From the NCBI GenBank assembly GCA_020249435.1, contig JADCFQ010000025.1, forward strand, positions 1-64,000: a stretch of DNA of 64,000 bases, given 5' to 3'. Below are positions 16,575 to 24,446 of this stretch, piece after piece. Below the pieces are notes generated by a model. That model was given only the letters and a program-made list of their open reading frames with translations, had not been told where the DNA came from and ran no database searches. Source of the DNA: Roseomonas sp. GTDB taxonomy: Bacteria > Pseudomonadota > Alphaproteobacteria > Acetobacterales > Acetobacteraceae. Position numbers and translations under genes: made by a program. How positions within the stretch are numbered: position 1 is the first letter of the stretch; each line of letters begins with the position of its first letter.

Positions 16575-16684
16575 GGACTTGGCTCGAACATGTTCACATT
16601 CTGCCCACCAGGGCCCGAGGCGCGCAAAAACGCCTCCTTAAGTTCACTCTCGGCAATGCTGATGGCGGGGGTGATGCGGATCAT
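16571..16684 (-). pseudogene. arfB: 5' fragment of the original arfB
   Basis: This frame encodes 37 residues. MIRITPAISIAESELKEAFL runs into ASGPGGQNVN, where ArfB identity stops, and six unrelated residues MFEPSP precede a TGA. The normal continuation after GGQNVN (K-V-E-x-A-V) is absent; homology breaks at about 16591/16592. The start at 16684 is the MIRIT methionine. Its stop overlaps the start codon of the intact divergent arfB, so this fragment now acts as a leader peptide for it. The rest of the original gene survives only as the 13921-14061 tail. Confidence 0.88.
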
Positions 16685-16771
16685 GCGGATTTCATAGAAC
16701 AACCAGCGCCCTCCTGTCTTGCCATGAAGGCCCGGGCGCAGGATGTTGGGGCCATCAAGGAACGGGAAACC

Positions 16772-17323
16772 ATGGACGAACATTCAATAGACAAGGCGCC
16801 CGACGCCGCCGCCGATTGGCCGGATCAGATCTATTCCCTGCTCAAGACGCATAACATCACGCAAGTGGCCCTGGTGCCGGATGCCGGGCATTCCCGGCTG
16901 ATCCGCCGCTGCCTTGCCGATAATGAAATGAAGGTGGTGACGCTGACCACCGAAGAAGAAGGCATCGCGCTTTTACAGGGCGCCTGGCTTGGCGGTGCGA
17001 AGGGCGTGCTGCTGATGCAATCCTCTGGCGTTGGCAATTGCATCAATATGCTCTCGCTCTCCATCATGCATCGCTGCCCGCTGCCCATGCTGGTGACGAT
17101 GCGCGGCGATTTCGGTGAGTTCAATCCGGCGCAGGTGCCTATGGGCAATGCGACGCAAACCGTATTGGAAGCGATGGGCACGCTGGTGCGCCGCGCCGAT
17201 ACGCCGGAAGATATCGCGCCCACGGTGAATGCCACCATTCGCCTCGCCTTCAATACCTTCCGCCCTACCGCAACCCTGATTGGCCAGCGCGTGCTCGGCG
17301 CCAAGACTTTCGGGAAGGACTGA
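16772..17323 (+). CDS. ThDP-dependent decarboxylase, alpha subunit (sulfopyruvate/phosphonopyruvate type)
   Basis: This is the PYR-domain subunit of a two-subunit thiamine diphosphate decarboxylase (183 residues). It has the cofactor-activating Glu in LTTEEEGIALLQGAWLGG and the family signature LLMQSSGVGNCINML. ComD-type sulfopyruvate decarboxylase and phosphonopyruvate decarboxylase share these. The start at 16772 follows AAGGAACGGG. The beta subunit starts 3 bp downstream. It is divergent from arfB. The oxoacid substrate is not determined; sulfopyruvate is one candidate. Confidence 0.83.
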   Translation: MDEHSIDKAPDAAADWPDQIYSLLKTHNITQVALVPDAGHSRLIRRCLADNEMKVVTLTTEEEGIALLQGAWLGGAKGVLLMQSSGVGNCINMLSLSIMHRCPLPMLVTMRGDFGEFNPAQVPMGNATQTVLEAMGTLVRRADTPEDIAPTVNATIRLAFNTFRPTATLIGQRVLGAKTFGKD

Positions 17324-17326
17324 AAA

Positions 17327-17929
17327 ATGCTCGCCGCTTCAGGAAAACTCGACCGTCGCGAATTGACCCGTGCGCTGCTTACGGATCGTGGCGAAATGCT
17401 GGTGATTGCCGGGCTTGGTGCGCCGGCCTGGGATATCACGGCCATTGGTGATTGCGCGGAAAACCTGCCGCTTTGGGGCGGCATGGGTGGTGCTGCCATG
17501 ATCGGGCTAGGTCTGGCCTTGGCGCAGCCCAAGCGCAAGGTGCTGGTGATTACCGGCGATGGCGAAATGCTGATGGGCATTGGCGCGTTGGCCACGATTG
17601 CGGTGCAAAAACCCGCCAATCTTTCCATTGTGGTGCAAGATAATGAACATTACGGCGAAACCGGCATGCAGGAAACCGCGACACGCCACGGCGTTGATCT
17701 GGTGATGATGGCGAAGGGTGCCGGCATTTCAAACACCATGTTCGTGACCAAGCCCGATGAAGTGCCCGCGCTGCATAAGGCGATCCATGCCGGCAAAGGC
17801 CCCTTCTTCGCGGTCGCGAAAATTGACGCCACCAGCAAGCCCTTGGTGCTGCCGCCGCGCGAAGGTGCGCTATTGCAAGCGCGCATGCGTGAAGCGGTGA
17901 TGGGGCCGGCCGCGCATCATCAATTGTGA
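17327..17929 (+). CDS. ThDP-dependent decarboxylase, beta subunit
   Basis: This is the ThDP pyrophosphate-binding subunit of 200 residues. The diphosphate/Mg motif begins GDGEMLMGIGALATI and ends in VVQDNEHYGETGMQET, the expected GDG to N spacing. N-terminal LWGGMGGAAMIGLGLALAQP is also typical. With the alpha subunit it would decarboxylate a 3-substituted pyruvate to an aldehyde. The next gene, a Bug receptor, is 54 bp downstream in the same orientation. Confidence 0.85.
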   Translation: MLAASGKLDRRELTRALLTDRGEMLVIAGLGAPAWDITAIGDCAENLPLWGGMGGAAMIGLGLALAQPKRKVLVITGDGEMLMGIGALATIAVQKPANLSIVVQDNEHYGETGMQETATRHGVDLVMMAKGAGISNTMFVTKPDEVPALHKAIHAGKGPFFAVAKIDATSKPLVLPPREGALLQARMREAVMGPAAHHQL

Positions 17930-17983
17930 CATGACCGCGCCAGCCGGCGAAGACCGGCGGCGCCCAAACAAAGGGAAGAGACG

Positions 17984-18949
17984 ATGCAAAGACGGCATAT
18001 TCTTGTGGGGCTCGCAGCAATCGCAGCACGCCCTGCGCTGGCCCAGGCGCAATGGAGTCCAGACCGCCCGCTACGCGTCATTGTTCCCTTCGCGCCAGGC
18101 GGCAGCACGGATATCACTGCGCGCCTGGTCGCTGAGGCGATTTCGCCCCGGCTTGGCCAGCCTGTGGTGATTGAAAATCGCCCCGGTGCCGCCGGGAATA
18201 TCGGGAGTGAAGCTGTCGCGCGCGCAGCCCCTGATGGCTATACGTTGGTGATGGCGACGAGTTCTACGCATGCAACGAATGGCGCGCTTTATCGCAATAT
18301 GCCCTTTGATGCGCAGCGTGATTTCGCGCCGATCAGCCAAACCACCTTCATTCCGAATTTGCTGGTGGTGCATCCGGATGTGCCGGCGCGCGATTTCGCT
18401 GGGCTGGTGGCGGAAGCCAAGGCGAAGCCGGGTGTACTTAATTTCGGCAATGCTGGGTCAGGTACATCGCAGCATCTTTCTGCCGCGCTGATCGCCGCAC
18501 GCACGGGCATTGATGTCACGCATGTGTCCTATCGCGGTGGCACGCCGGCGGTGACGGATCTGATCGGCGGGAAAATCCAGGCCATGGCAGCGCCTTTGGT
18601 GGAAGTGATTGCGCATGTGCAGGCCGGGCGACTGCGCGCCATTGCCGTCACCACCGCGCGCCGTTCGTCCCTGCTGCCCGATGTGCCAACCATTGCGGAA
18701 ACCCTGCCTGGCTTCGAAGTGGCACTCTGGAATGGCTATATGGCGCCGGCCAATACACCTGGCCCCATCGTCAATCGCATCGCCGCTGAAATCCGCGCCG
18801 TGATGCGCACGGATGACATGAAGGCAAAGCTCGCCCAGCAGGGCAGCGAGCCCGTTGGTTCAACGCCTGAGGAATTTCGTGCCTTTATCGCTTCCGAAAT
18901 TCCGAAATGGGCCGAATTGGTGCGCATTTCCGGCGCCAAGGTAGAATAG
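17984..18949 (+). CDS. Bug/TctC-type receptor protein (copy 3)
   Basis: This is a periplasmic solute receptor of 321 residues with the signal MQRRHILVGLAAIAARPALA, then RPLRVIVPFAPGGSTDITAR, VIENRPGAAGNIGSEAVARA and NFGNAGSGTSQHLSAALI. GGGAAGAGACG precedes the start. It lies between the ThDP decarboxylase and a 2-hydroxyacid dehydrogenase in one apparent operon, so it may deliver the acid that these enzymes consume. No TctAB permease is present. Confidence 0.92.
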   Translation: MQRRHILVGLAAIAARPALAQAQWSPDRPLRVIVPFAPGGSTDITARLVAEAISPRLGQPVVIENRPGAAGNIGSEAVARAAPDGYTLVMATSSTHATNGALYRNMPFDAQRDFAPISQTTFIPNLLVVHPDVPARDFAGLVAEAKAKPGVLNFGNAGSGTSQHLSAALIAARTGIDVTHVSYRGGTPAVTDLIGGKIQAMAAPLVEVIAHVQAGRLRAIAVTTARRSSLLPDVPTIAETLPGFEVALWNGYMAPANTPGPIVNRIAAEIRAVMRTDDMKAKLAQQGSEPVGSTPEEFRAFIASEIPKWAELVRISGAKVE

Positions 18950-18957
18950 GAAACACC

Positions 18958-19932
18958 ATGCCCCATATCGTTTGCCTGAGACCGCTGCACGCCGATGCCA
19001 TGGCAAGGCTGCATGCGGAACCCGATTTCAAGGTCACGATGTTGACCGAGGTGAATGCGGATACCCTGCGGGAGCCGATGCAAACCGCGGAAGCCATCAT
19101 CGTCCGCGCCACCCCGATCAATCGCGATTTTTTGGCCAATGCACCAATGCTTTCCATCTGCGCGCGCCATGGCGTTGGCTATGACGCCGTTGATGTGAAG
19201 GCGCTGACCGAACGCGGCATTCCGTTGACCGTGACACCCGATGCGAATGCGCTTTCGGTTGCCGAGCATGCGATGATGCTGATGCTGTCCACGTCTCGGC
19301 GCACGCTGGATTATGATAAGAATCTGCGTGCGCTGGATTGGGGTTCCAAGCCTTCTTTGAAAACCTGGGATCTGTCCGGGCGCAAGGTGCTGATCATCGG
19401 CTTTGGGCGCATCGGTGGGCGCGTCGCGCGGCTTTGCGCTGCCTTCGGCATGGAGGTGCTGGTGCATGACCCCTATATCCCGCAAAACACCATCAAGGGC
19501 GCAGGCTTCCGCCCGGTGAAGGTGCTGCATGAAGGCCTGGCGGAAGCCGATATCGTCACCACGCATTGCCCCAGTAATGAGGAAACGCGCGGCATGGTGA
19601 ATGGCACTTTCCTGGCCGCCATGAAGCCAGGCGGCACCTATATCAATACCGCACGCGGCACTTTGGTGGATGAAGCGGCACTGACTGCCGCGCTCAAAAC
19701 CGGCCATCTTGCGACTGCCGGGCTTGATGTGTTTTGGGAAGAACCCGTCACCACGCGCCTGCCGCTGCTTGATTTGCCGAATGTCGTGGTTTCCCCACAT
19801 TCCGCCGCCGCGACGGAACAGGGCATGCGCCGCATGGGGCTTTCCTGCGCGGAGAGCATCATCAGCCATTTCAAGGGTCAGCTCGACCCCGATGTTGTCA
19901 TCAATAAGGAGGTGCTGCGCGGCAACGCGTAG
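18958..19932 (+). CDS. D-isomer-specific 2-hydroxyacid dehydrogenase
   Basis: This NAD-dependent dehydrogenase of 324 residues has KVLIIGFGRIGGRVARLC for cofactor binding. The Arg in NTARGTLVDEAAL, the Glu in DVFWEEPVTTRLP and the His in VSPHSAAATEQG form the catalytic set. The ATG at 18958 follows AGGAAAC, 8 bp after the receptor gene. It would oxidise a hydroxyacid to the 2-oxoacid that the upstream ThDP enzyme could decarboxylate. The SlcC-type sulfolactate dehydrogenases belong to this family, but nothing here fixes the substrate. Confidence 0.88.
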   Translation: MPHIVCLRPLHADAMARLHAEPDFKVTMLTEVNADTLREPMQTAEAIIVRATPINRDFLANAPMLSICARHGVGYDAVDVKALTERGIPLTVTPDANALSVAEHAMMLMLSTSRRTLDYDKNLRALDWGSKPSLKTWDLSGRKVLIIGFGRIGGRVARLCAAFGMEVLVHDPYIPQNTIKGAGFRPVKVLHEGLAEADIVTTHCPSNEETRGMVNGTFLAAMKPGGTYINTARGTLVDEAALTAALKTGHLATAGLDVFWEEPVTTRLPLLDLPNVVVSPHSAAATEQGMRRMGLSCAESIISHFKGQLDPDVVINKEVLRGNA

Positions 19933-19934
19933 CA

Positions 19935-21317
19935 ATGCCCAACATGGAAAACCCCTTGCTGATTCTGGCGGATCACGCCGCTTCCTGGCGGAGCCGCGCG
20001 GTGGATGCTGAAGTTGCGCATCACGCGCGCCGCGCCTTGGTGGATTGGTTCGCCGCCTTGCTCGCCAGCGCATCGCGTGCGCCCGCCACGCTGATGTCTG
20101 CCGCGCTTGAAGATGAAACGCGCGGCGGCGGAGGTGCGGTTTGTTACGTAAGCGGTCGTCAGGTGCCGCTGCGCCACGCGGCGCTGTTGAATGGCACGGC
20201 ATCTCATACGGTGGAATTCGACGATATCTATCGTTACGCTGTCTATCATCCAGGCTGCCCCACCATTGCGGCGGCGCTCGCAGCAGCGCAATCACGCGGC
20301 GCGGATATGGATTTGTTGCTGCGTGCGATGATTGCTGGCTATGAGGTTTCCTGCCGCATCGGTGTTGCCGTGCAGCCTTCTCACTACGATTTCTGGCATA
20401 CGACCGGCACGGTTGGCACTTTCGGTGCGGCGGCGGCGGTGGCGGTGGCGCTCAATTGCGATACCGAACGCACGGCGCATGCCATTGCAACCTGCGCCAC
20501 CATGGCAAGCGGCCTGCAACAAGCCTTCCGGGGTGAGGGCATGTCCAAGCCTTTGCATCCCGGCCATGCGGCGGAAGCTGGCGCCATGGCGGCGATGGCA
20601 GCGGCGCGCGGCATGACTGGCGCGTTGGATGTGCTGCATGGCCCGGCGGGCTTTGCAGCGGCCACCAGCGAAGATACCGGCAAATGGGAAAAGTCACTCG
20701 CCAATATCGGCAAGCCCTATGCCATCACCGATATGACCTTCAAGAATCACGGCTGCTGCGGGCATATTTTCGCAGCGCTTGATGCCGTGCGAGATTTGCA
20801 ACGCGAAGCCGGCTTCAGCGCGGGCGATGTGCTTGGCGTACATGTCGGCGGCTATAAGGCGACCAAGGATGTCTGTGATCGCCCAACCGCCGCGACTGAA
20901 CAGGATTGCCGCTTTTCCACGCAATTCACCGTCGCGACCATGCTGTTGCATGGCGGTGTGCGCCTGGCCGCGTTCGAGCCAGAACGCCTGACCGATCCCG
21001 CCATCCGCGCGCTGATGCCGAAAGTGAGTGTCGCGCTTGATCCGGAATGCGCCGCGGCCTTCCCATCCAAGCGTTCGGCCAAGGTGGAAATCAAGCTGCG
21101 TGATGGGCGCGTGCTGAACCGGCATCAGCACACGCGCAAGGGTGATCCTGATGCGCCGCTTTCGGATACTGATCTGTCCGATAAATTCCTAGAACTGACG
21201 GCGGATGCGATTGGCGTGCAGGAAGCCAAGGCGCTGCTGGAAGCGCTATGGAAGGGCTCTGCCCTTCCCGGCATTGTGAAGCTGCGCAACCAAACGGCGC
21301 TGCGCGCGGCGGAGTAA
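19935..21317 (+). CDS. MmgE/PrpD family protein
   Basis: This 460-residue protein belongs to the 2-methylcitrate dehydratase / cis-aconitate decarboxylase superfamily. It has the HAALLNGTASHTVEFDDIYR block near residue 85, HPGCPTIAAALAAA after it, and the C-terminal HTRKGDPDAPLSD segment with conserved charged residues. Members dehydrate or decarboxylate tricarboxylate-like acids; the substrate here is unknown. It starts 2 bp after the dehydrogenase stop and closes the operon, which ends in a hairpin. Confidence 0.87.
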   Translation: MPNMENPLLILADHAASWRSRAVDAEVAHHARRALVDWFAALLASASRAPATLMSAALEDETRGGGGAVCYVSGRQVPLRHAALLNGTASHTVEFDDIYRYAVYHPGCPTIAAALAAAQSRGADMDLLLRAMIAGYEVSCRIGVAVQPSHYDFWHTTGTVGTFGAAAAVAVALNCDTERTAHAIATCATMASGLQQAFRGEGMSKPLHPGHAAEAGAMAAMAAARGMTGALDVLHGPAGFAAATSEDTGKWEKSLANIGKPYAITDMTFKNHGCCGHIFAALDAVRDLQREAGFSAGDVLGVHVGGYKATKDVCDRPTAATEQDCRFSTQFTVATMLLHGGVRLAAFEPERLTDPAIRALMPKVSVALDPECAAAFPSKRSAKVEIKLRDGRVLNRHQHTRKGDPDAPLSDTDLSDKFLELTADAIGVQEAKALLEALWKGSALPGIVKLRNQTALRAAE

Positions 21318-21323
21318 AACCAT

Positions 21324-21349
21324 CGGGCGCAGGTTCACGCCTGCGCCCG
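21324..21349. terminator. Bidirectional hairpin between convergent genes
   Basis: CGGGCGCAGG (21324-21333) pairs perfectly with CCTGCGCCCG (21340-21349) around a TTCACG loop, in the 39-bp gap between prpD-family and amidohydrolase stops. There is no long T run on either side, so termination may be partly factor-dependent. Confidence 0.65.
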
Positions 21350-21356
21350 TGCTTGC

Positions 21357-22856
21357 CTATCCCGCCAGCACATAGCCATAAGCCTTGTTGCTGCGATTGC
21401 CGCCGGCTGCGGCATATTGCGCCTTCACGCGCGCCACACCATCGCCATCAAGCCCCGCGCGGCGCTGATCATAGCGATACATTTTCGCTGAATTGCCGCC
21501 AAAGATCGCGGTCTTCACCGGCCCATCCGCGGGGCCCAGTGGTGCGAAGCCGTGGCGGCGCTGCATGTCTTCCGGAATCTCAAGCCGCCGCAGCGCTTCA
21601 ATCTGCCATTGTGGAGAACCCGTCCAAATCGCATCCGTGCCCCAAACAACATGATCCGCGCCAAGGCCGCGAATAAGCGTGCCCATCAGCGCGGCGCAAA
21701 GCCCGGGTTCAATCACCGTTGTTTGTGCGAAAATCTGGCCAAGATCACCATAGACATTGGTGACACCATATTTCGCCGGAATCTCCGACAAATCCGTGGT
21801 CCAATCCACGCGGCCCGTGCGTGCGAATTGCTCAACACCCATGCCCGCACCACCGCCGCCCGTCCAGCGATAGGCAGAATGGTAGATGACGAAATTGATC
21901 TGCGGCCAATCCTTTGCCGCCTTGCCCACATCATCAACGCCGGCAAAGGGCAGCAGATGCGGGAATTGCTGCGTCACCTGCTGCGGGAAAAGTCCCTTAT
22001 GTACGCAAACAATATTGATGCCGGCCTTCAGCAGCCTTTCATAGAATGGATAGAGCAGCTTTTCATCATCCATCCGCCATGGGTGAATGGCCAGATGCTT
22101 GTTGGTATTGTCGCCAATCGTATAGCCCTTGAAGCTATCGGGCTTGAGCTGTTCGATGGAACGTTCCACCTCATCCATCCAGCCTGGCTTACCGGGTGTG
22201 AAAATCGCGTGCGATAGAACGCGCTTGGTGCCCGATGCATCATTCACGCGTTTGCGGGCGTCGAACTTCATGTCATTGGTCAGGAACCAATCAATCGGTT
22301 CTTCGGAAGGCGCGCCGCTGATCAGCGCGACCTTGGTATCCGAATCAAGAAACACTTCCTTGAACCAGCTTGCTTCCATCAAATCCTGAATGGTCTGTTC
22401 CTTGCCGACCAAATCCGGATTCCAGCCAGCTTGGCCGACAGCCCGGCGCGCATTCACAAAGGTCATGATGCGCGTATCGGGGCGGAGGAAATGCGTATGC
22501 ACATCCATGATGAATTGGTCTTTCAGCGCCGCCGCACGCGCTGCTGCCGCGTCAGGCTGCTGCGCCTCGGCACGGCTCACGGCATAAAGCGGGCCATGGA
22601 CTTCATTCATCGCAAGGAAAGCTGCCGCCATGCCGGATGCGGTTTGCAAAAAGCGCCGCCGGCCCAGGCCCTGCTTTGCGCCGATCTCATCGGCCATTTC
22701 CTTGATGCGCGCTTCAACTGCTTTCTGCTTTTCGGTCTGCGGCATCGGCCAGAATTCGTCGGATGACACGACCTGCGTCGGTATGGGCGAGGGAAACATC
22801 ACCTCATCCGCCGGTTGCAATTGGTTCAGATCATCATCGGTGAGAAACCCGCCCAT
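21357..22856 (-). CDS. Tat-exported amidohydrolase-family protein
   Basis: This TIM-barrel amidohydrolase (ACMSD-like amidohydrolase_2 type) has 499 residues. A twin-arginine signal GRRRFLQTASGMAAAFLAM lies unusually far in, at residues 65-83, after a Pro-rich N-terminal extension that starts at MGGFLTDDD. The catalytic domain begins with metal-ligand FIMDVHTHFLRPD; further ligand candidates are in VYHSAYRW and WGTDAIWTG. The start at 22856 follows an AGGAGA site. A similar long extension before the Tat motif is, as I recall, usual in this subfamily. It probably hydrolyses or decarboxylates a cyclic or aromatic acid in the periplasm. Confidence 0.82.
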   Translation of the reverse strand: MGGFLTDDDLNQLQPADEVMFPSPIPTQVVSSDEFWPMPQTEKQKAVEARIKEMADEIGAKQGLGRRRFLQTASGMAAAFLAMNEVHGPLYAVSRAEAQQPDAAAARAAALKDQFIMDVHTHFLRPDTRIMTFVNARRAVGQAGWNPDLVGKEQTIQDLMEASWFKEVFLDSDTKVALISGAPSEEPIDWFLTNDMKFDARKRVNDASGTKRVLSHAIFTPGKPGWMDEVERSIEQLKPDSFKGYTIGDNTNKHLAIHPWRMDDEKLLYPFYERLLKAGINIVCVHKGLFPQQVTQQFPHLLPFAGVDDVGKAAKDWPQINFVIYHSAYRWTGGGGAGMGVEQFARTGRVDWTTDLSEIPAKYGVTNVYGDLGQIFAQTTVIEPGLCAALMGTLIRGLGADHVVWGTDAIWTGSPQWQIEALRRLEIPEDMQRRHGFAPLGPADGPVKTAIFGGNSAKMYRYDQRRAGLDGDGVARVKAQYAAAGGNRSNKAYGYVLAG

Positions 22857-23001
22857 ATTCTGTCTCCTGCCCTTGGGGAGTGAACAGTCTTCTCCAGCCA
22901 GGCACCGGAAAGCAAGAAAAACCGACGAGGCTGAAAAGCTGCTTGCCATGCCCAGCCGGTCAATCCTATTGAAGCCTCAAGAAACACTTGAGGAGGATGC
23001 C

Positions 23002-23970
23002 ATGATTTCTCGCCGTAACCTTGCCCTGCTTGCTGCCCCCGCGTTGCTGCCCGCCACGGCCCGCGCGCAGGATGCCTGGCCAAGCCGCCCTGTCACGCTT
23101 GTGGTACCCTGGGCCGCGGGTGGTTCCACCGATGCGGTGGCGCGCATTCTGGCGCAAAAGCTTTCCACCGATACGGGCCGCAGTTTCGTGGTGGATAACC
23201 GCACCGGCGCCAATGGCACGATTGGCTTCAATAGCGTCGCGCGCGCGCGGCCCGATGGGTATACCATGCTGGTCAGTACCGTCAGCACCTATGCCATGGC
23301 GCCGCATCTGATGCCGCTGCCTTACGACAATGAAAAGGATTTTATCGGCATCGGGCTGATCGCTTCCATGCCGATCATTATGGTGGTGCACCCAAGCTTC
23401 CCCGCCCGCACCCTCGCGGAATATGTCGAGATCGCGCGCCGGCCGAACAGCAACCTGACCTATGCCAATTCGGGCACAGGGTCTTCGACGCATCTCGCGA
23501 CCGAGCTGTTCTTGCAGGAAGCGCGGCTGACCATTCAGGATGTCGGCTATCGCGGCGGCGCGCCAGCGGTTCAGGCAGTGCTTGCCAATGAAACGCCGAT
23601 GGTTTTCCAGGCGGCATCAGGCATTTTGCCGCATATCCGTTCCGGTTCCTTGCGCGCCCTGGCCGTGGCGACGAAGGAAAGAAGCCCCCTCACACCCGAA
23701 ATTCCAACCTTCGCCGAACAGGGCTTTCCGGGCGTGGAGGTGGTGGAACACATCGCCCTGCAAGCGCCAACTGGCGTGCCTGCCGATATTCTGGCGCGCA
23801 TGCATGCGCTGACAAAGGCCGCGATGGAAGCGCCCGATACGCGCGAACGCCTGAGCGCGCTTGCCGTGGTGCCAACGGTTGGCAGCACTGCGGAATGGCC
23901 GGCCTATTTCTCGGCAGAAAACGCCAAATGGCGCAATATGATCCAGGCGCGCAACATCAAGCTGCAATAG
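23002..23970 (+). CDS. Bug/TctC-type receptor protein (copy 4)
   Basis: This is a periplasmic receptor of 322 residues. AGGAGG lies 6 bp before the ATG at 23002, and the signal ISRRNLALLAAPALLPATARAQ follows. Family blocks are RPVTLVVPWAAGGSTDAVAR, VVDNRTGANGTIGFNSVARA and TYANSGTGSSTHLATELF. It is divergent from the amidohydrolase, so the 145-bp gap probably serves both, and the pair may belong to one pathway. No permease is encoded nearby. Confidence 0.92.
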   Translation: MISRRNLALLAAPALLPATARAQDAWPSRPVTLVVPWAAGGSTDAVARILAQKLSTDTGRSFVVDNRTGANGTIGFNSVARARPDGYTMLVSTVSTYAMAPHLMPLPYDNEKDFIGIGLIASMPIIMVVHPSFPARTLAEYVEIARRPNSNLTYANSGTGSSTHLATELFLQEARLTIQDVGYRGGAPAVQAVLANETPMVFQAASGILPHIRSGSLRALAVATKERSPLTPEIPTFAEQGFPGVEVVEHIALQAPTGVPADILARMHALTKAAMEAPDTRERLSALAVVPTVGSTAEWPAYFSAENAKWRNMIQARNIKLQ

Positions 23971-23977
23971 GAAGCGA

Positions 23978-24445
23978 TCAGGCCGAGGCGGGCTTGCCAA
24001 TGCCAGCCGCGCCCGGCCGCCCATAAAGATGCATCGCGCGCCTTTCGAAGGCGCGCACCATCAGCCGCACCGCTTCATTGAAGACAACGCCAATCGCCAC
24101 CTGCAGAATGCGGCTGCGGAATTCGAAATCCACGAAGAAATCTACCTCCGTCCCGCCCGCCACCGGCGTGAAGCGCCAATGATTGTTTAAATATCGGAAT
24201 GGACCATTTTCATAGACCACATGAATATGGCCAGGCTTGTTCAAGCCCACGCGGGACCGGAAGGTTTCGCGAAACATGCGAAAGCCGATGGTCAAATCCG
24301 CCACCAACACCTGTTCATCGCGGCTCAGCACCCGCGCGGCGGCGCACCAGGGAAGGAATTCCGGATAGCGCGCCACATCGGCGACCATGTCGAAAAGCTG
24401 CTCCTCCGTATATCGGAGCACCTTCTTTTCCGCATGGGTCGGCAT
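23978..24445 (-). CDS. RatA/COQ10-type SRPBCC protein
   Basis: This START-fold protein of 155 residues begins MPTHAEKKVLRYTEEQLFDM and contains DVARYPEFLPWCAAARVL, the signature of the RatA/COQ10 family. These proteins bind ubiquinone or act on ribosomes (RatA was described as an association-blocking toxin in E. coli). Here it is the last gene of the PDH/lipoate operon and begins directly after lipA, an order that favours a role in quinone or respiratory metabolism rather than a toxin. A long KPASA tail is present. Confidence 0.82.
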   Translation of the reverse strand: MPTHAEKKVLRYTEEQLFDMVADVARYPEFLPWCAAARVLSRDEQVLVADLTIGFRMFRETFRSRVGLNKPGHIHVVYENGPFRYLNNHWRFTPVAGGTEVDFFVDFEFRSRILQVAIGVVFNEAVRLMVRAFERRAMHLYGRPGAAGIGKPASA

Positions 24446-24446
24446 G

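Larger units (their letters stand above)
14062..16591. mobile_element. Island inserted in / replacing the middle of arfB
   Basis: About 2.53 kb lie between the two end fragments of one arfB gene. The segment holds a divergent intact arfB, an arsR-type repressor and a flavoprotein, all on the minus strand. Compared with the intact copy, about 70 codons of the original gene are missing between the fragments. No recombinase gene or clear terminal repeat is visible, so the mechanism is unknown; recombination between related arfB regions is one possibility. The 160 bp at 14062-14221 hold no recognised gene. Confidence 0.75.

Noticed and set aside
18736-20295. A long open frame (519 codons) on the minus strand opposite the 2-hydroxyacid dehydrogenase and PrpD genes
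   Set aside because: It overlaps two well-supported genes, its translation is rich in His, Arg and Gln typical of antisense GC-rich frames, and no domain is recognisable.
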